A stretch of DNA of 64,000 nt from contig NZ_JAPEIQ010000026.1 in the NCBI RefSeq assembly GCF_026041215.1, positions 62,001-126,000 on the forward strand, read 5' to 3'. Source of the stretch: Hoyosella sp. YIM 151337. Lineage in GTDB: Bacteria > Actinomycetota > Actinomycetes > Mycobacteriales > Mycobacteriaceae. Shown here piece after piece: positions 41,460 to 49,674 of this stretch; positions within the stretch are counted from its first letter, which is position 1, and each line of letters starts with the position of its first letter. The notes beneath the pieces were generated by a model. That model did not search any database and was not told the origin of the DNA. It worked only from the letters and a program-made list of their open reading frames with translations. Position numbers and translations under genes: made by a program.

Positions 41460-44348
41460 TTGAACGAATGTCACCGGGCCCGGCATGCTCAAGCAGTGAC
41501 ACTGCTGCTGTCGCCTGAGTTGGTTGGGCGTGAAACCGAATCGGCCGGTCTTGAACGTGCGATCGATTCTGCGCGCAACGGTGCGGGCGGCGCTTTCGTG
41601 CTCATCGGTGAACCCGGTATCGGGAAATCACGACTGCGCCGTCACGCCGAGGCGTACGCACAGGCGCGCGGGCTACTGGTCTTGTCGGGACGGTCGGTGG
41701 ACGGCTCCTTCGCGACCCCGCTGCGCCCCTTTGCGGAGGCGCTGAGCAGCGGTTTCCGCGAGGCGGGCATGCCACGTGAGGCCGCGCTCACCCCCATCTT
41801 GCCCACGCTTGCGCATCTCGTGCCGCACTGGTCCTCGAAGCAAGCGCCCGAGATCTCGGCGCTCACTGTTGCGGAAGCACTGCTGCGTCTCCTTGAGGTC
41901 AGCGGCCGTGGCCGGGGCGCGATGCTTGTGCTGGAAGATCTTCACTGGGCCGATCAGGACACGCTCGCTGTCGTTGAGTACCTGGTAGACAACGTGGCGA
42001 GCCACGGCGCGCTCTGCCTCCTCACCATGCGGCCGGAGCCACCGGCGGCGTCACAATTCGCGCGCCGGGCCGCCGATCGCCGCGCGGCAGCCGTGCTGGA
42101 TCTGCGTCCACTCACTCCCCGTCAGGTTGACGCGATGACGCTCGCCTGCCTCGGACAGGACGCCGTGTCCGCTGACCTTCTTGCCTTTGTACGGGCCCAC
42201 GCGGATGGCGTCCCCTTCTTCGTTGAGGAACTGCTCGCCGGCCTGGTCCGCACGGGAAAACTCACCGCCACTGACGGCGAATGGGCGGTTTCGGGCCCCT
42301 TGACTGCGGAGGTTCCGACAACTTTCGCCGAATCCGTCACCCGCCGCGTCGCTGGCCTCCTGTCAGAGGATCGCACCATCGTTTTTGCTGCCGCGCTGCT
42401 GGGACGTGACTTCGACTGGTCGGCGTTGTCAGCGATAACAGGTCTCGCAGACCGCACGATTATGGAAGGCCTGCGCAACGCTACTGCGGTGATGATTCTC
42501 GAGAACGCGGGCGGCGTGGTGCGGTTCCGTCACGCGCTCACACGTGAGGCGATCCTGGCGTCAATGCTGCCGCCCGAGCGAGTTGAGCTAGCGACACGTG
42601 CCCTCGCCGCCGGGACAATCCATGACCCCGGTGTGGTGGCAGAGCTTGCGATCCATGCTGACCTGCCAGGCCGAGCCGCTGCTGCGTTGCTCGAGGCGGC
42701 CGAACAAGCGCGTGATCGGGGTGCACTTGCAACTGCTGCCGCTCGACTCAAACTCGCGTCGACGTTCGATCCAGCGTATGCCGACCGCCTGCTCATGTCG
42801 GAAAGGCTCGCTGACGTTCATGCGCTTGCCGGCAACACTGATGCGGCTATCGCGTTGGCTGAAACCGCGCTCGCGGAACGTGTTGTGTCGGGCTCGGATA
42901 CCGGGCGGCGCATCGACCTCGAACTTGTCCTGGCGCGGGCCCTGCTCACCAGCGGGTTGTACGCCAAGGCGCAGGAGCACGCTGACCACGCCTATCAGAG
43001 CGCCCTAGCTGAGGGTGATACCGCTCGGCAGGCACGAGCAAGTGTCGTTGCCGCGCAGATCGCAGCGGAGGCTGGTGACGTCTCGGTCGCGGAGCATCTC
43101 GCGCGAGAAACCCTCGGCTCGATAGGAACAATGCAGCCCGAGGTGCGCTGCGAGGCTCTGGAAGTACTCGGACGATGCGTCCGCCTACGAGATGTCGCTG
43201 ACGCAGAGCGAATCTTCGAATCGGCACTCGAGGTCGCGGAGCAGCACGAACTCAGCTTGTGGCGGGCGCGGGCGCTGCACGAACTCGGGACAATCGATCT
43301 GCTTGACCGCATGGCGACCGATCGGCTCATTGCGGCGAGACGCGCCGCGGTGCAAGCCGGGGCACCAGCACTGGCCGCGGTTGCCGATTTCCATCTCGCG
43401 TCGGCGCTGATCTCACGCAACAGCATCACCGACGGACGGGTCGCGGCCCAGCGAGCTGTGGGTCTCGCGGAACGCCTGAAGCTGTCAGTGCTCGCTCCGG
43501 CCCTCACAATTCTGGCCCGCTCCTACGCGCACGAAAGAAATCATCAGGCGGTTGCCGAGGTTGTCGCGCGCATCCAGACCGCCGCGCCCGGTGATCCGGC
43601 AGTCGCGGCGGGGGTTCGGAGCCACGTGTACGCGATGCTGGCCCTGCACGAGGCAGATCGGGAAGCAGCCCGCACCGCACTCAGTGAAGCAGCAGAGTTG
43701 CTGCGCCAGCGCCCGGGCACACACGACCCGCACCGGGGACTGTGGGCTTTGCTCTGCACGCTCGACGGGGATGGACGTGCCGAGCGGACAGAGGCTGCCG
43801 AGGCGGCGGGAGCGGATACGCGATTCAATCGCGCCATGCTCCGCGCGGCGGATGCGGTGGCAGCCGGCCGCGACGGAAACACAGCCACGGCTGAGGCGCT
43901 GTTCACGTCAGCGGTGGCGGATCTTCGCGGATATCAGGGTGCGGAATGGATGGTGCAGCTCACCAGCTGGCTCATCGCTCCCGCAGCGCTTGCGGATGGG
44001 TGGGGCGAACCGGCGGCCATGCTGCAGACAGCAGTCCGCTGGTTCGCCAGCCACCATTACGAGCCGCTCGCGGCGTCATGCCGGATCATGCTGCGTAACT
44101 CCGGCGCGCCGGTGCCGCGTGCCGGGCGAGGCGTGTCCGCGGTGCCCGACCAGTTGCGCAAACTCGGTATCACCAGTCGCGAGATGGACGTCATGCAGCT
44201 GGTCCTGGCCGGATTGACGAACCGCGAAATCGCGGATCGTCTTGTGCTGTCACCAAAGACCGTGGAGAAGCACGTCGCGAGTGTCCTGCATAAGACCGGC
44301 AACGATGACCGCACGCAGCTGCGCGGGCAATTCGGTTCCAGGGTCTGA
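41460..44348 (+). CDS. LAL-type (large ATP-binding LuxR) transcriptional regulator
   Basis: Up to 962 residues from TTG 41460; GTG 41496 (MTLLLSPELVGRE) is the likelier start but has no Shine-Dalgarno site either. N-terminal AAA ATPase: LVGRETESAGLERAIDSARN, Walker A IGEPGIGKSRLRR (about 50), Walker B AMLVLEDLHWADQDTL (about 155). Then a long helical TPR-like region (about 400-880) and a C-terminal LuxR HTH (about 895-955; LGITSREMDVMQLVLAGLTN, then KTVEKHVASVLHKTG). LAL proteins act as ligand-responsive activators of neighbouring genes. Its flanks hold repeated CCAGYTAAG-like sites. Confidence 0.87.
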   Translation: MNECHRARHAQAVTLLLSPELVGRETESAGLERAIDSARNGAGGAFVLIGEPGIGKSRLRRHAEAYAQARGLLVLSGRSVDGSFATPLRPFAEALSSGFREAGMPREAALTPILPTLAHLVPHWSSKQAPEISALTVAEALLRLLEVSGRGRGAMLVLEDLHWADQDTLAVVEYLVDNVASHGALCLLTMRPEPPAASQFARRAADRRAAAVLDLRPLTPRQVDAMTLACLGQDAVSADLLAFVRAHADGVPFFVEELLAGLVRTGKLTATDGEWAVSGPLTAEVPTTFAESVTRRVAGLLSEDRTIVFAAALLGRDFDWSALSAITGLADRTIMEGLRNATAVMILENAGGVVRFRHALTREAILASMLPPERVELATRALAAGTIHDPGVVAELAIHADLPGRAAAALLEAAEQARDRGALATAAARLKLASTFDPAYADRLLMSERLADVHALAGNTDAAIALAETALAERVVSGSDTGRRIDLELVLARALLTSGLYAKAQEHADHAYQSALAEGDTARQARASVVAAQIAAEAGDVSVAEHLARETLGSIGTMQPEVRCEALEVLGRCVRLRDVADAERIFESALEVAEQHELSLWRARALHELGTIDLLDRMATDRLIAARRAAVQAGAPALAAVADFHLASALISRNSITDGRVAAQRAVGLAERLKLSVLAPALTILARSYAHERNHQAVAEVVARIQTAAPGDPAVAAGVRSHVYAMLALHEADREAARTALSEAAELLRQRPGTHDPHRGLWALLCTLDGDGRAERTEAAEAAGADTRFNRAMLRAADAVAAGRDGNTATAEALFTSAVADLRGYQGAEWMVQLTSWLIAPAALADGWGEPAAMLQTAVRWFASHHYEPLAASCRIMLRNSGAPVPRAGRGVSAVPDQLRKLGITSREMDVMQLVLAGLTNREIADRLVLSPKTVEKHVASVLHKTGNDDRTQLRGQFGSRV

Positions 44349-44359
44349 AGCCCCCGGTC

Positions 44360-44851
44360 CTATACGCGGATCATCTCGCCCTGCGACTGCAGGATTCGGT
44401 GCGCCACGACGGTCAGTTCGCCGGTCGCCATGTTGGCGCGGCCGGTGTGGACGACAGCCATGCTGTTCAGGTGTCCGAACTCAGCGGCAGCGGTTTCGAA
44501 GGTCGCGAGTGCCTCGATCGTGAATGCTGCGTCAGGCCACGTGAAGTCAGGGGCGGTCAGCGCGGCAAGCGAAGGAAACTCCATGTCCGCAGGCGGCAGC
44601 ACGTAGCCAGTGACGTGTACCGCGATCACCTCGTCTTTGTAGTGGATCATTTCACGAGCGTCGACGACGCCAACACCGTCGGCCCGGATCCGGAAGAAGT
44701 CAATCCCGGTCATCTGCGCTCCCGCGAGTGCACCGTCAGTGATTGTGCCCGCGAATTCGTTGTCCATCCGGAGACCGTCGGCGACCAGTCCGATGGAGCC
44801 GAGCTTCGTGAACCCGCCCTCGAGCCGGTAAAAGAAGTTGTCGCTGCTCAT
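44360..44851 (-). CDS. DUF3237-like small protein
   Basis: 163 residues beginning MSSDNFFYRLEGGFTKLGSI. The part AGTITDGALAGAQMTGIDFF, RIRADGVGVVDAREMIHYKD recalls DUF3237 (a beta-barrel family of unknown role), but the match is by memory. No signal peptide or membrane helix. It converges on the LAL regulator gene (11 bp between stops), and its promoter region carries two direct CCCAGTTA-type repeats 21 bp apart, so it may be a target of that regulator. Confidence 0.65.
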   Translation of the reverse strand: MSSDNFFYRLEGGFTKLGSIGLVADGLRMDNEFAGTITDGALAGAQMTGIDFFRIRADGVGVVDAREMIHYKDEVIAVHVTGYVLPPADMEFPSLAALTAPDFTWPDAAFTIEALATFETAAAEFGHLNSMAVVHTGRANMATGELTVVAHRILQSQGEMIRV

Positions 44852-44946
44852 GTCGCGCCTTTCGTATCGGTTGTGGCGCCGGAGTTGTCGCGGCGCCCCG
44901 AGTCAAGAGTCCGCGATTCACGTGTTCTGGTCGCGGGTGGCGGCTC

Positions 44947-44990
44947 CCCAGTTAGCGCCACGCCAAACCCAGTTAAGTCACTCAGTAAGG
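44947..44990 (-). promoter_or_regulatory. CCCAGTTA direct repeats upstream of the DUF3237-like gene
   Basis: CCCAGTTAGC at 44947 and CCCAGTTAAG at 44968 are direct repeats with start points 21 bp (two helical turns) apart; a weaker CTCAGTAAGG follows at 44981. They lie 96-140 bp upstream of the start at 44851. Confidence 0.5.
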
Positions 44991-45035
44991 CACTTCGCAA
45001 CGCAAGGAGACATGCCTCGACATGAGTAGGCCGCA

Positions 45036-45050
45036 TTAGCACTCTGCTAA
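45036..45050. repeat. TTTAGC palindrome, copy 4 (shorter)
   Basis: TTAGC-ACTCT-GCTAA, 17 bp beyond the stop of the SRPBCC/DUF2867-like gene (45068, minus strand). The left outer arm base pairs are lost compared with the other copies. Confidence 0.7.
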
Positions 45051-45067
45051 ACACGCAAACAACAGTG

Positions 45068-46006
45068 TCATCCGAGGCGCACAACCTCTGCCCCTACCCG
45101 GCCCGCAGCCCGATTCAGCATCGCGCGCACCACAAGCGCATGGAACGGACGGATCAACGCGAAATACGCACGCCCCCGCCGATTGTGCAACTGAACCGTG
45201 GTGGTGAGCAGAGTGCTCTCCGCGTCGCGCCGTATTGAGGCACGGAAGTTCAGATGACGAGCGTCAGAACCAAGAACGACCTCATTATCGTCGCGAGCGA
45301 TGACCGCGAACGTCTCGGGCGTGCTGCGTTCAATCCCTGCGACCTGAACCAGACGATCACGCAGACCCATTAGGCCCGTCACCCATGCTGGCGGGTCGTT
45401 GAACACCGCGTCTGCCCAGGCTTGCGGATCATCAGAGACGTTTCGGCGCCGCTCGATCGCAAACGCATCAGCGTAGTCGACGCGGTCGAGCGCCCCGGAA
45501 AGCAGAGCACTGCGCGCTGGCTCAACCTTCCGGGCACGCGGACGCTCGATACGGCGCAGGACGCGCGCATACACCGATGGTGCTGCTGGACGTTCCGGAG
45601 GCGCACCAAGCTCAGCCTGAAGACGATCCAGCACACACTCGAGTACGGCGTCGTGCGACGAGCGGATCACCGCCTGCCACCCGAGCCACGCCACCACAGT
45701 GGCGTCGGCGTCGACCTCGTGACGCACAAGCGACTCGCTCGGCCCGAGCTGGCGAACCGTGAAGGTGTGCGTGCCGGTGATACCCATACCGCCCGGGAAT
45801 GTGAACTCCAGGAGACACCCCGGTTCGTAGGCACTGATCGTTCCGTGGGTTCCCGTAGCACCGATAGCGACAGGCCCGTCCAAGCGCATCGGCTGCCACT
45901 GCGGCGGGTAGAGCACATCGCCTGGCTGACCAAGGCTTGCTAGTAATGGCGCGATGTCGTCGGGGGTGCCACTGACGACGCGCTCGTGGACATTGTGAAT
46001 CTTCAT
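45068..46006 (-). CDS. SRPBCC plus DUF2867-like two-domain protein
   Basis: 312 residues from ATG 46006, which follows GGAGG. N-terminal START-like domain (about 1-135: MKIHNVHERVVSGTPDDIAP, FTFPGGMGITGTHTFTVRQL) and a C-terminal DUF2867-type domain (about 165-312: RVDYADAFAIERR, WADAVFNDPPAWVTGLMGLR, YFALIRPFHALVVRAMLNRA). The function is not known; both folds bind hydrophobic ligands. It is transcribed divergently from a TetR gene, and a perfect 19-bp inverted repeat overlaps its ribosome-binding region, so repression by that TetR protein is very likely. Confidence 0.83.
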   Translation of the reverse strand: MKIHNVHERVVSGTPDDIAPLLASLGQPGDVLYPPQWQPMRLDGPVAIGATGTHGTISAYEPGCLLEFTFPGGMGITGTHTFTVRQLGPSESLVRHEVDADATVVAWLGWQAVIRSSHDAVLECVLDRLQAELGAPPERPAAPSVYARVLRRIERPRARKVEPARSALLSGALDRVDYADAFAIERRRNVSDDPQAWADAVFNDPPAWVTGLMGLRDRLVQVAGIERSTPETFAVIARDDNEVVLGSDARHLNFRASIRRDAESTLLTTTVQLHNRRGRAYFALIRPFHALVVRAMLNRAAGRVGAEVVRLG

Positions 46007-46016
46007 ACAACCGCCT

Positions 46017-46059
46017 CCGTACGGTACCGTATGGTCACTAACCATACGGTACCGTACGG
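46017..46059. promoter_or_regulatory. perfect 19-bp inverted repeat, TetR operator
   Basis: Arms CCGTACGGTACCGTATGGT and ACCATACGGTACCGTACGG are exact complements around the 5-bp centre CACTA. Each arm also contains its own palindrome ACGGTACCGT. The right arm ends 2 bp before the TetR start codon; the left arm overlaps the Shine-Dalgarno site of the divergent gene. Two dimers could bind each arm. Confidence 0.88.
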
Positions 46060-46061
46060 GA

Positions 46062-46625
46062 ATGACATCGCGAAAGCGCCTGTCGGCTGAAGACTGGACC
46101 GCCGCCGCTCTCCGCGCCCTCAGCGAGGGTGGGCTTGCTGCTGTGGCGGTGGAACCGCTCGCTGCCCGGCTAGGTGCAACAAAGGGCAGTTTCTATTGGC
46201 ATTTCTCCGGCCGTGACGCACTCATCGAAGCCGCCCTAGAGCTATGGGAGCGCACCGGCACCGAAGACGCCATCACCGCGATCGAGGCCGAGCAGGCGGG
46301 ACTGCCCCGGCTCCGCGCCCTCATAGTGGGTGCCGTCGTGGAGCACACCGGCGAGGCGGCCCGCGTAGAGCTGGCGCTGCAAGCTACCGCGGCACACCCA
46401 TTGGTTGCGCCCGTGCTCGCACGCGTCACGCGGCGGCGCCTCAGCTACCTCGCCGGCCAGTTCGAAGAACTCGGCTTTCCGCCCGGTGAGGCCGCACGCC
46501 GCGCCCAGCTCGCCTACACGAGCTACCTCGGGATTTCACAGCTCGCCCACGCAACCCCCGGGGAAACCGATCTGTCGCCCGCCTACCTCGACACAATGGT
46601 CACAACCCTCACCGCATACCCGTAA
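46062..46625 (+). CDS. TetR family transcriptional regulator
   Basis: 187 residues. HTH about 10-55: LRALSEGGLAAVAVEPLAAR, then LGATKGSFYWHFSGRDALIE with the recognition helix. Ligand domain about 65-185. The start is 2 bp after the palindromic operator, so initiation at this ATG needs a leaderless or very short leader. It should repress itself and the divergent SRPBCC/DUF2867-like gene. The downstream WS/DGAT gene follows after about 40 bp and may be co-regulated, connecting the regulator to lipid metabolism (inference). Confidence 0.9.
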   Translation: MTSRKRLSAEDWTAAALRALSEGGLAAVAVEPLAARLGATKGSFYWHFSGRDALIEAALELWERTGTEDAITAIEAEQAGLPRLRALIVGAVVEHTGEAARVELALQATAAHPLVAPVLARVTRRRLSYLAGQFEELGFPPGEAARRAQLAYTSYLGISQLAHATPGETDLSPAYLDTMVTTLTAYP

Positions 46626-46664
46626 TTTCGGGCCCGGTTCTGCCCGAGCGAGTACGTTGTGGGG

Positions 46665-48101
46665 ATGGCGAAGTGGCTGTCCCCGCTCGACGCGATGTTC
46701 CTGTACATGGAGTCCCCCGATTCGATGATGCACGTCGGAGGGCTCGTCGAAATCGAAGTCACCGACGGCACAAGCGGTGACATGAGCAGACGGATCCGCG
46801 ACGAACTCGAGGAAATGACATCTGCGCAGGCGCCGTGGAACCTCAAACTCGCCACCCCGAAGTTCCTCAAGAATCCCGCGCACCGCTGGATCGAGGACCC
46901 CGAGTTCGACGCGATGTACCACGTGCGCCGCTCCGCGCTCCCCAGCCCGGGTGGCGAGCGTGAACTCGGTGTGCTCGTTTCGCGGCTGCACAGCCGGCCA
47001 TTGGACTTCCGCCGCCCGCCGTGGGAGTGCTACATCATCGAGGGCCACGAATCGGGCAACTTGATGATGTACGCGAAGGTTCATCATTCCCTCGTCGACG
47101 GCTACACCGCCGTGAAGATGTTCATGCGCTCGTTCTCCGACTCCCCCGACGCACCCGATGAGCCGCTGTTCTTCCAGATTCCGCCCGCGGAAAGGCGGCC
47201 GAAGCGGAAGAAAAGAGCAGAGCGTGAAGCCGACTCCCCTGCCGACCAGGGTTCCTTCGTCAGCGCGGTAGCAGGTCACATGACGTCCGTGCGTGACATC
47301 GGCAAAGGCCTGGGCCGCCTCTCGCGGTCCCGGTTCCGCAAGGATGACCCGATCGTCACCATCCTGCAGGCGCCGCGGAGCATCCTCAACGGGCGGATCG
47401 GCCGCAACCGGCGCTTCGCGACCCAGCAGTACGACATCGGCCGGATGCGCAGAATTGCCGACGCAGCCGGTTGCACTCTGAACGATGTTGTCCTCGCCGT
47501 GTGCGGGGGCGGTCTGCGCGACTATATGCAAAGCATCGGCGCGCTCCCAGCGAAGCCTCTGATCGCGTTCGTGCCCGTCAACATCCGCCCGAAGGACGAT
47601 CCCGGCGGCGGCAACATGGTGGGCGGAATGCTCGCCTCGCTCGGCACCGATGTCGAGAGCGCGGAAGAGCGGCTCAAAGCTGTCGTCGCGTCGACAACCG
47701 CCGCGAAAAAGCAGATGGAGAAGATGAACCGTGCCGCCATCATCGGGTACACGATGTACGTCGGCTCGCCGCTGCTCGTCCAGACCGGCCTCGCCCAGTT
47801 CGGGCTCGGCAAAGTCTTCCCGCCCAGCTTCAACGTCGTAATTTCCAACGTGCCCGGCCCAACGAAGCCGCTCTACTTCCGCGGTAACCGCCTCGCCTCG
47901 GTATACCCCGTATCGTTCCTGATGCATGGCGGGCCACTGAACATCACGTGCGAGAGCTACGGTGACACCCTCAATTTCGGGTTCGTGGGATGCCGCGACA
48001 CCCTGCCGCGTTTGCAGCGTCTCGCGCTCGCGTGCGGTGACGCCGTTGACGAACTCGAAAAAGCGTTCGTCGCCGATGAACACCATGGTGCCCACATCTA
48101 G
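46665..48101 (+). CDS. wax ester synthase/diacylglycerol acyltransferase (WS/DGAT)
   Basis: 478 residues from ATG 46665 (MAKWLSPLDAMFLYMES); GTG 46659 is an alternative. Catalytic motif KVHHSLVDGYTAVK (HHxxxDG, about residue 138), the PLDFRRPPWE segment, NDVVLAVCGGGLRDYM near 270 and the C-terminal NVVISNVPGPTKPLYFRGNR. Transfers an acyl chain from acyl-CoA to diacylglycerol or a long-chain alcohol, making storage lipid. All signature residues are present, so it should be active. It ends 7 bp before a TTTAGC palindrome that separates it from a convergent WS/DGAT-like gene. Confidence 0.92.
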   Translation: MAKWLSPLDAMFLYMESPDSMMHVGGLVEIEVTDGTSGDMSRRIRDELEEMTSAQAPWNLKLATPKFLKNPAHRWIEDPEFDAMYHVRRSALPSPGGERELGVLVSRLHSRPLDFRRPPWECYIIEGHESGNLMMYAKVHHSLVDGYTAVKMFMRSFSDSPDAPDEPLFFQIPPAERRPKRKKRAEREADSPADQGSFVSAVAGHMTSVRDIGKGLGRLSRSRFRKDDPIVTILQAPRSILNGRIGRNRRFATQQYDIGRMRRIADAAGCTLNDVVLAVCGGGLRDYMQSIGALPAKPLIAFVPVNIRPKDDPGGGNMVGGMLASLGTDVESAEERLKAVVASTTAAKKQMEKMNRAAIIGYTMYVGSPLLVQTGLAQFGLGKVFPPSFNVVISNVPGPTKPLYFRGNRLASVYPVSFLMHGGPLNITCESYGDTLNFGFVGCRDTLPRLQRLALACGDAVDELEKAFVADEHHGAHI

Positions 48102-48107
48102 CAGGGG

Positions 48108-48130
48108 TGTTTAGCACTCTGCTAAACACG
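48108..48130. repeat. TTTAGC palindrome, copy 5
   Basis: Nine-base arms GTGTTTAGC and GCTAAACAC around ACTCT, between the convergent stops at 48101 and 48165. No promoter can lie here, so this copy is best read as a bidirectional terminator or mRNA 3'-end hairpin. Confidence 0.78.
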
Positions 48131-48164
48131 GGAAACGACATTGTGTTAGGGGGCAGACACCCCG

Positions 48165-49559
48165 TCAGCCCGCGATTTGCCCTAGCGGCCTTTCGCCCAG
48201 CTCCGCCATGTCGCTGAACGCCTTCTGCAGCAACTCCCGATATCGCTGGGGCTCGCGCAGCGCCCCCGCCCCTCCAGACAGGGAAACCATAAGTTGCCCT
48301 TCGAGGTTGGTGACCTGGTGCGACAGCGGCGCGCCCTTGTTCAGCGCCGACACGATATGCGTGCGCACACAGCGGGCGTCACCGAGGTACAGCGGGTCTG
48401 CTCCGCGGAACACGTTCGTGACGACGGCATTCGCCCGTCGTCCCTCCACCGTGTCGCGACGGTGACCGCGTGCGGCGAGTGGCGCGAACAACGTCAGCGC
48501 AGCCTGCTCCACGGCGATTTGCGGGCCACCCGCGATGCGGGTCTTCACGTCGGCGATGGAGTCGTGCGTACGGCGCAGCCGTTCAGCATCGTCCTCAATG
48601 CACGTCCACAGCGGAACCGTTCCGCGGGTGATGTGGTTGCCCTCGGTCCGTCCCGACGCCGCGGGCACGGCGATGGGAACGAAGCACCGCAGCGGCTCGC
48701 CGGGCAGTTCGCCAATCTCGTCGAGGTAATGGCGCAACGCGGTCGCGACTGCCGCTACCACCACATCGTTGACTGTCGCTCCTGGCGCCGCCGCGCGTGC
48801 CCGCTTGATCTTGGCCAGCGGCACCGTGAAGAACTCGTTGACGCGTGCAGGCTCATCCGGGTCGGTGTCGATCGCTGACACCACCCACGTTTCCTCAGGA
48901 GCCTTTTCCGTTTCCTTCCCGATCCGCCGCGCCTCGCCCGCCAGCCGCACGAACGTGACGATCCGCGTGAACAGCAGCATCAGTGCGGTGAGGAAGATCA
49001 GCAATCGGGACGGGATGGCCGTGTCAGCAGGCTTCACCATGGGCGCTTGCCGTGGCCAGCTTGCTGGTTCCGCAGTGAATAGCTGCCGTTCGATGGCGGC
49101 GCGAGCTGTCCCGTCCATCGCGGCGTGGTCGGTGCGCAATGCCACGACGATCGCGCCTTCGGGCAGCTGCGGATGGGCACGCACGCCTTCGAGCAGGATG
49201 ACTTCTAGCGGGACGGCGCACGCATCCGGTTCCGCCGCGATGCCGGCGAGCGTCGCGAGAGTGTCCTCCCACGTGCCTGCGCCCCGCACGGTTCGCGCTG
49301 AGACCCGCGCAGCCCCGGGTTTCTCCGTGTCGGCCACCCACACGGGGTTGTCGAGGTTCAGCGGTGTGGGGACGAGTCTGCGATGCAGCAGCGGCTGATC
49401 GCCGATGCGCGCCAGCACATAGGTGGACAGCTCCTCGAGCGTCGTGGGCACTGAGCTGGAGCCTTGAGCATCGAACGCGTACATCGCCACGACTGCGCGG
49501 CGGTGCGGTTCCTCGAACAGGTAGTACAGCATGGCCCCGACACCATCGATACGATCCAC
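48165..49559 (-). CDS. WS/DGAT-like protein with altered active-site motif
   Basis: 464 residues from GTG 49559, well spaced from GGAGGGAG. Condensation-type fold of the WS/DGAT family: MDRIDGVGAMLYYLFEE start, NDVVVAAVATALRHYL near 270, and VTNVFRGADPLYLGDARCVR near 390. The catalytic HHxxxDG motif reads DHAAMDG (in ALRTDHAAMDGTAR), so the first His is Asp while the second, catalytic His and DG are kept. A hydrophobic helix near 190-210 (LLIFLTALMLLFTRIVTFVR) suggests membrane association. Acyltransferase activity is uncertain; it could use an unusual acceptor, such as a glycolipid from the neighbouring operon (inference). Confidence 0.82.
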   Translation of the reverse strand: MDRIDGVGAMLYYLFEEPHRRAVVAMYAFDAQGSSSVPTTLEELSTYVLARIGDQPLLHRRLVPTPLNLDNPVWVADTEKPGAARVSARTVRGAGTWEDTLATLAGIAAEPDACAVPLEVILLEGVRAHPQLPEGAIVVALRTDHAAMDGTARAAIERQLFTAEPASWPRQAPMVKPADTAIPSRLLIFLTALMLLFTRIVTFVRLAGEARRIGKETEKAPEETWVVSAIDTDPDEPARVNEFFTVPLAKIKRARAAAPGATVNDVVVAAVATALRHYLDEIGELPGEPLRCFVPIAVPAASGRTEGNHITRGTVPLWTCIEDDAERLRRTHDSIADVKTRIAGGPQIAVEQAALTLFAPLAARGHRRDTVEGRRANAVVTNVFRGADPLYLGDARCVRTHIVSALNKGAPLSHQVTNLEGQLMVSLSGGAGALREPQRYRELLQKAFSDMAELGERPLGQIAG

Positions 49560-49674
49560 TGAGGCTCCCTCCGCCTGGCAGCGGTGACGTGCCGGTGCTG
49601 CTGCACCGTCAGAGAGTGAGTGTAGCTACACTTGCTGAGTCTCAAATCACAGACTGTGTTTAAGTGAGGTCCCC

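Noticed and set aside
32352-48130. TTTAGC palindromes as CIRCE (HrcA) elements
   Set aside because: Copies 4 and 5 contain the CIRCE half-site TTAGCACTC, but CIRCE needs nine bases between two such halves; here the arms are five bases apart and the sites follow stop codons, away from chaperone genes.
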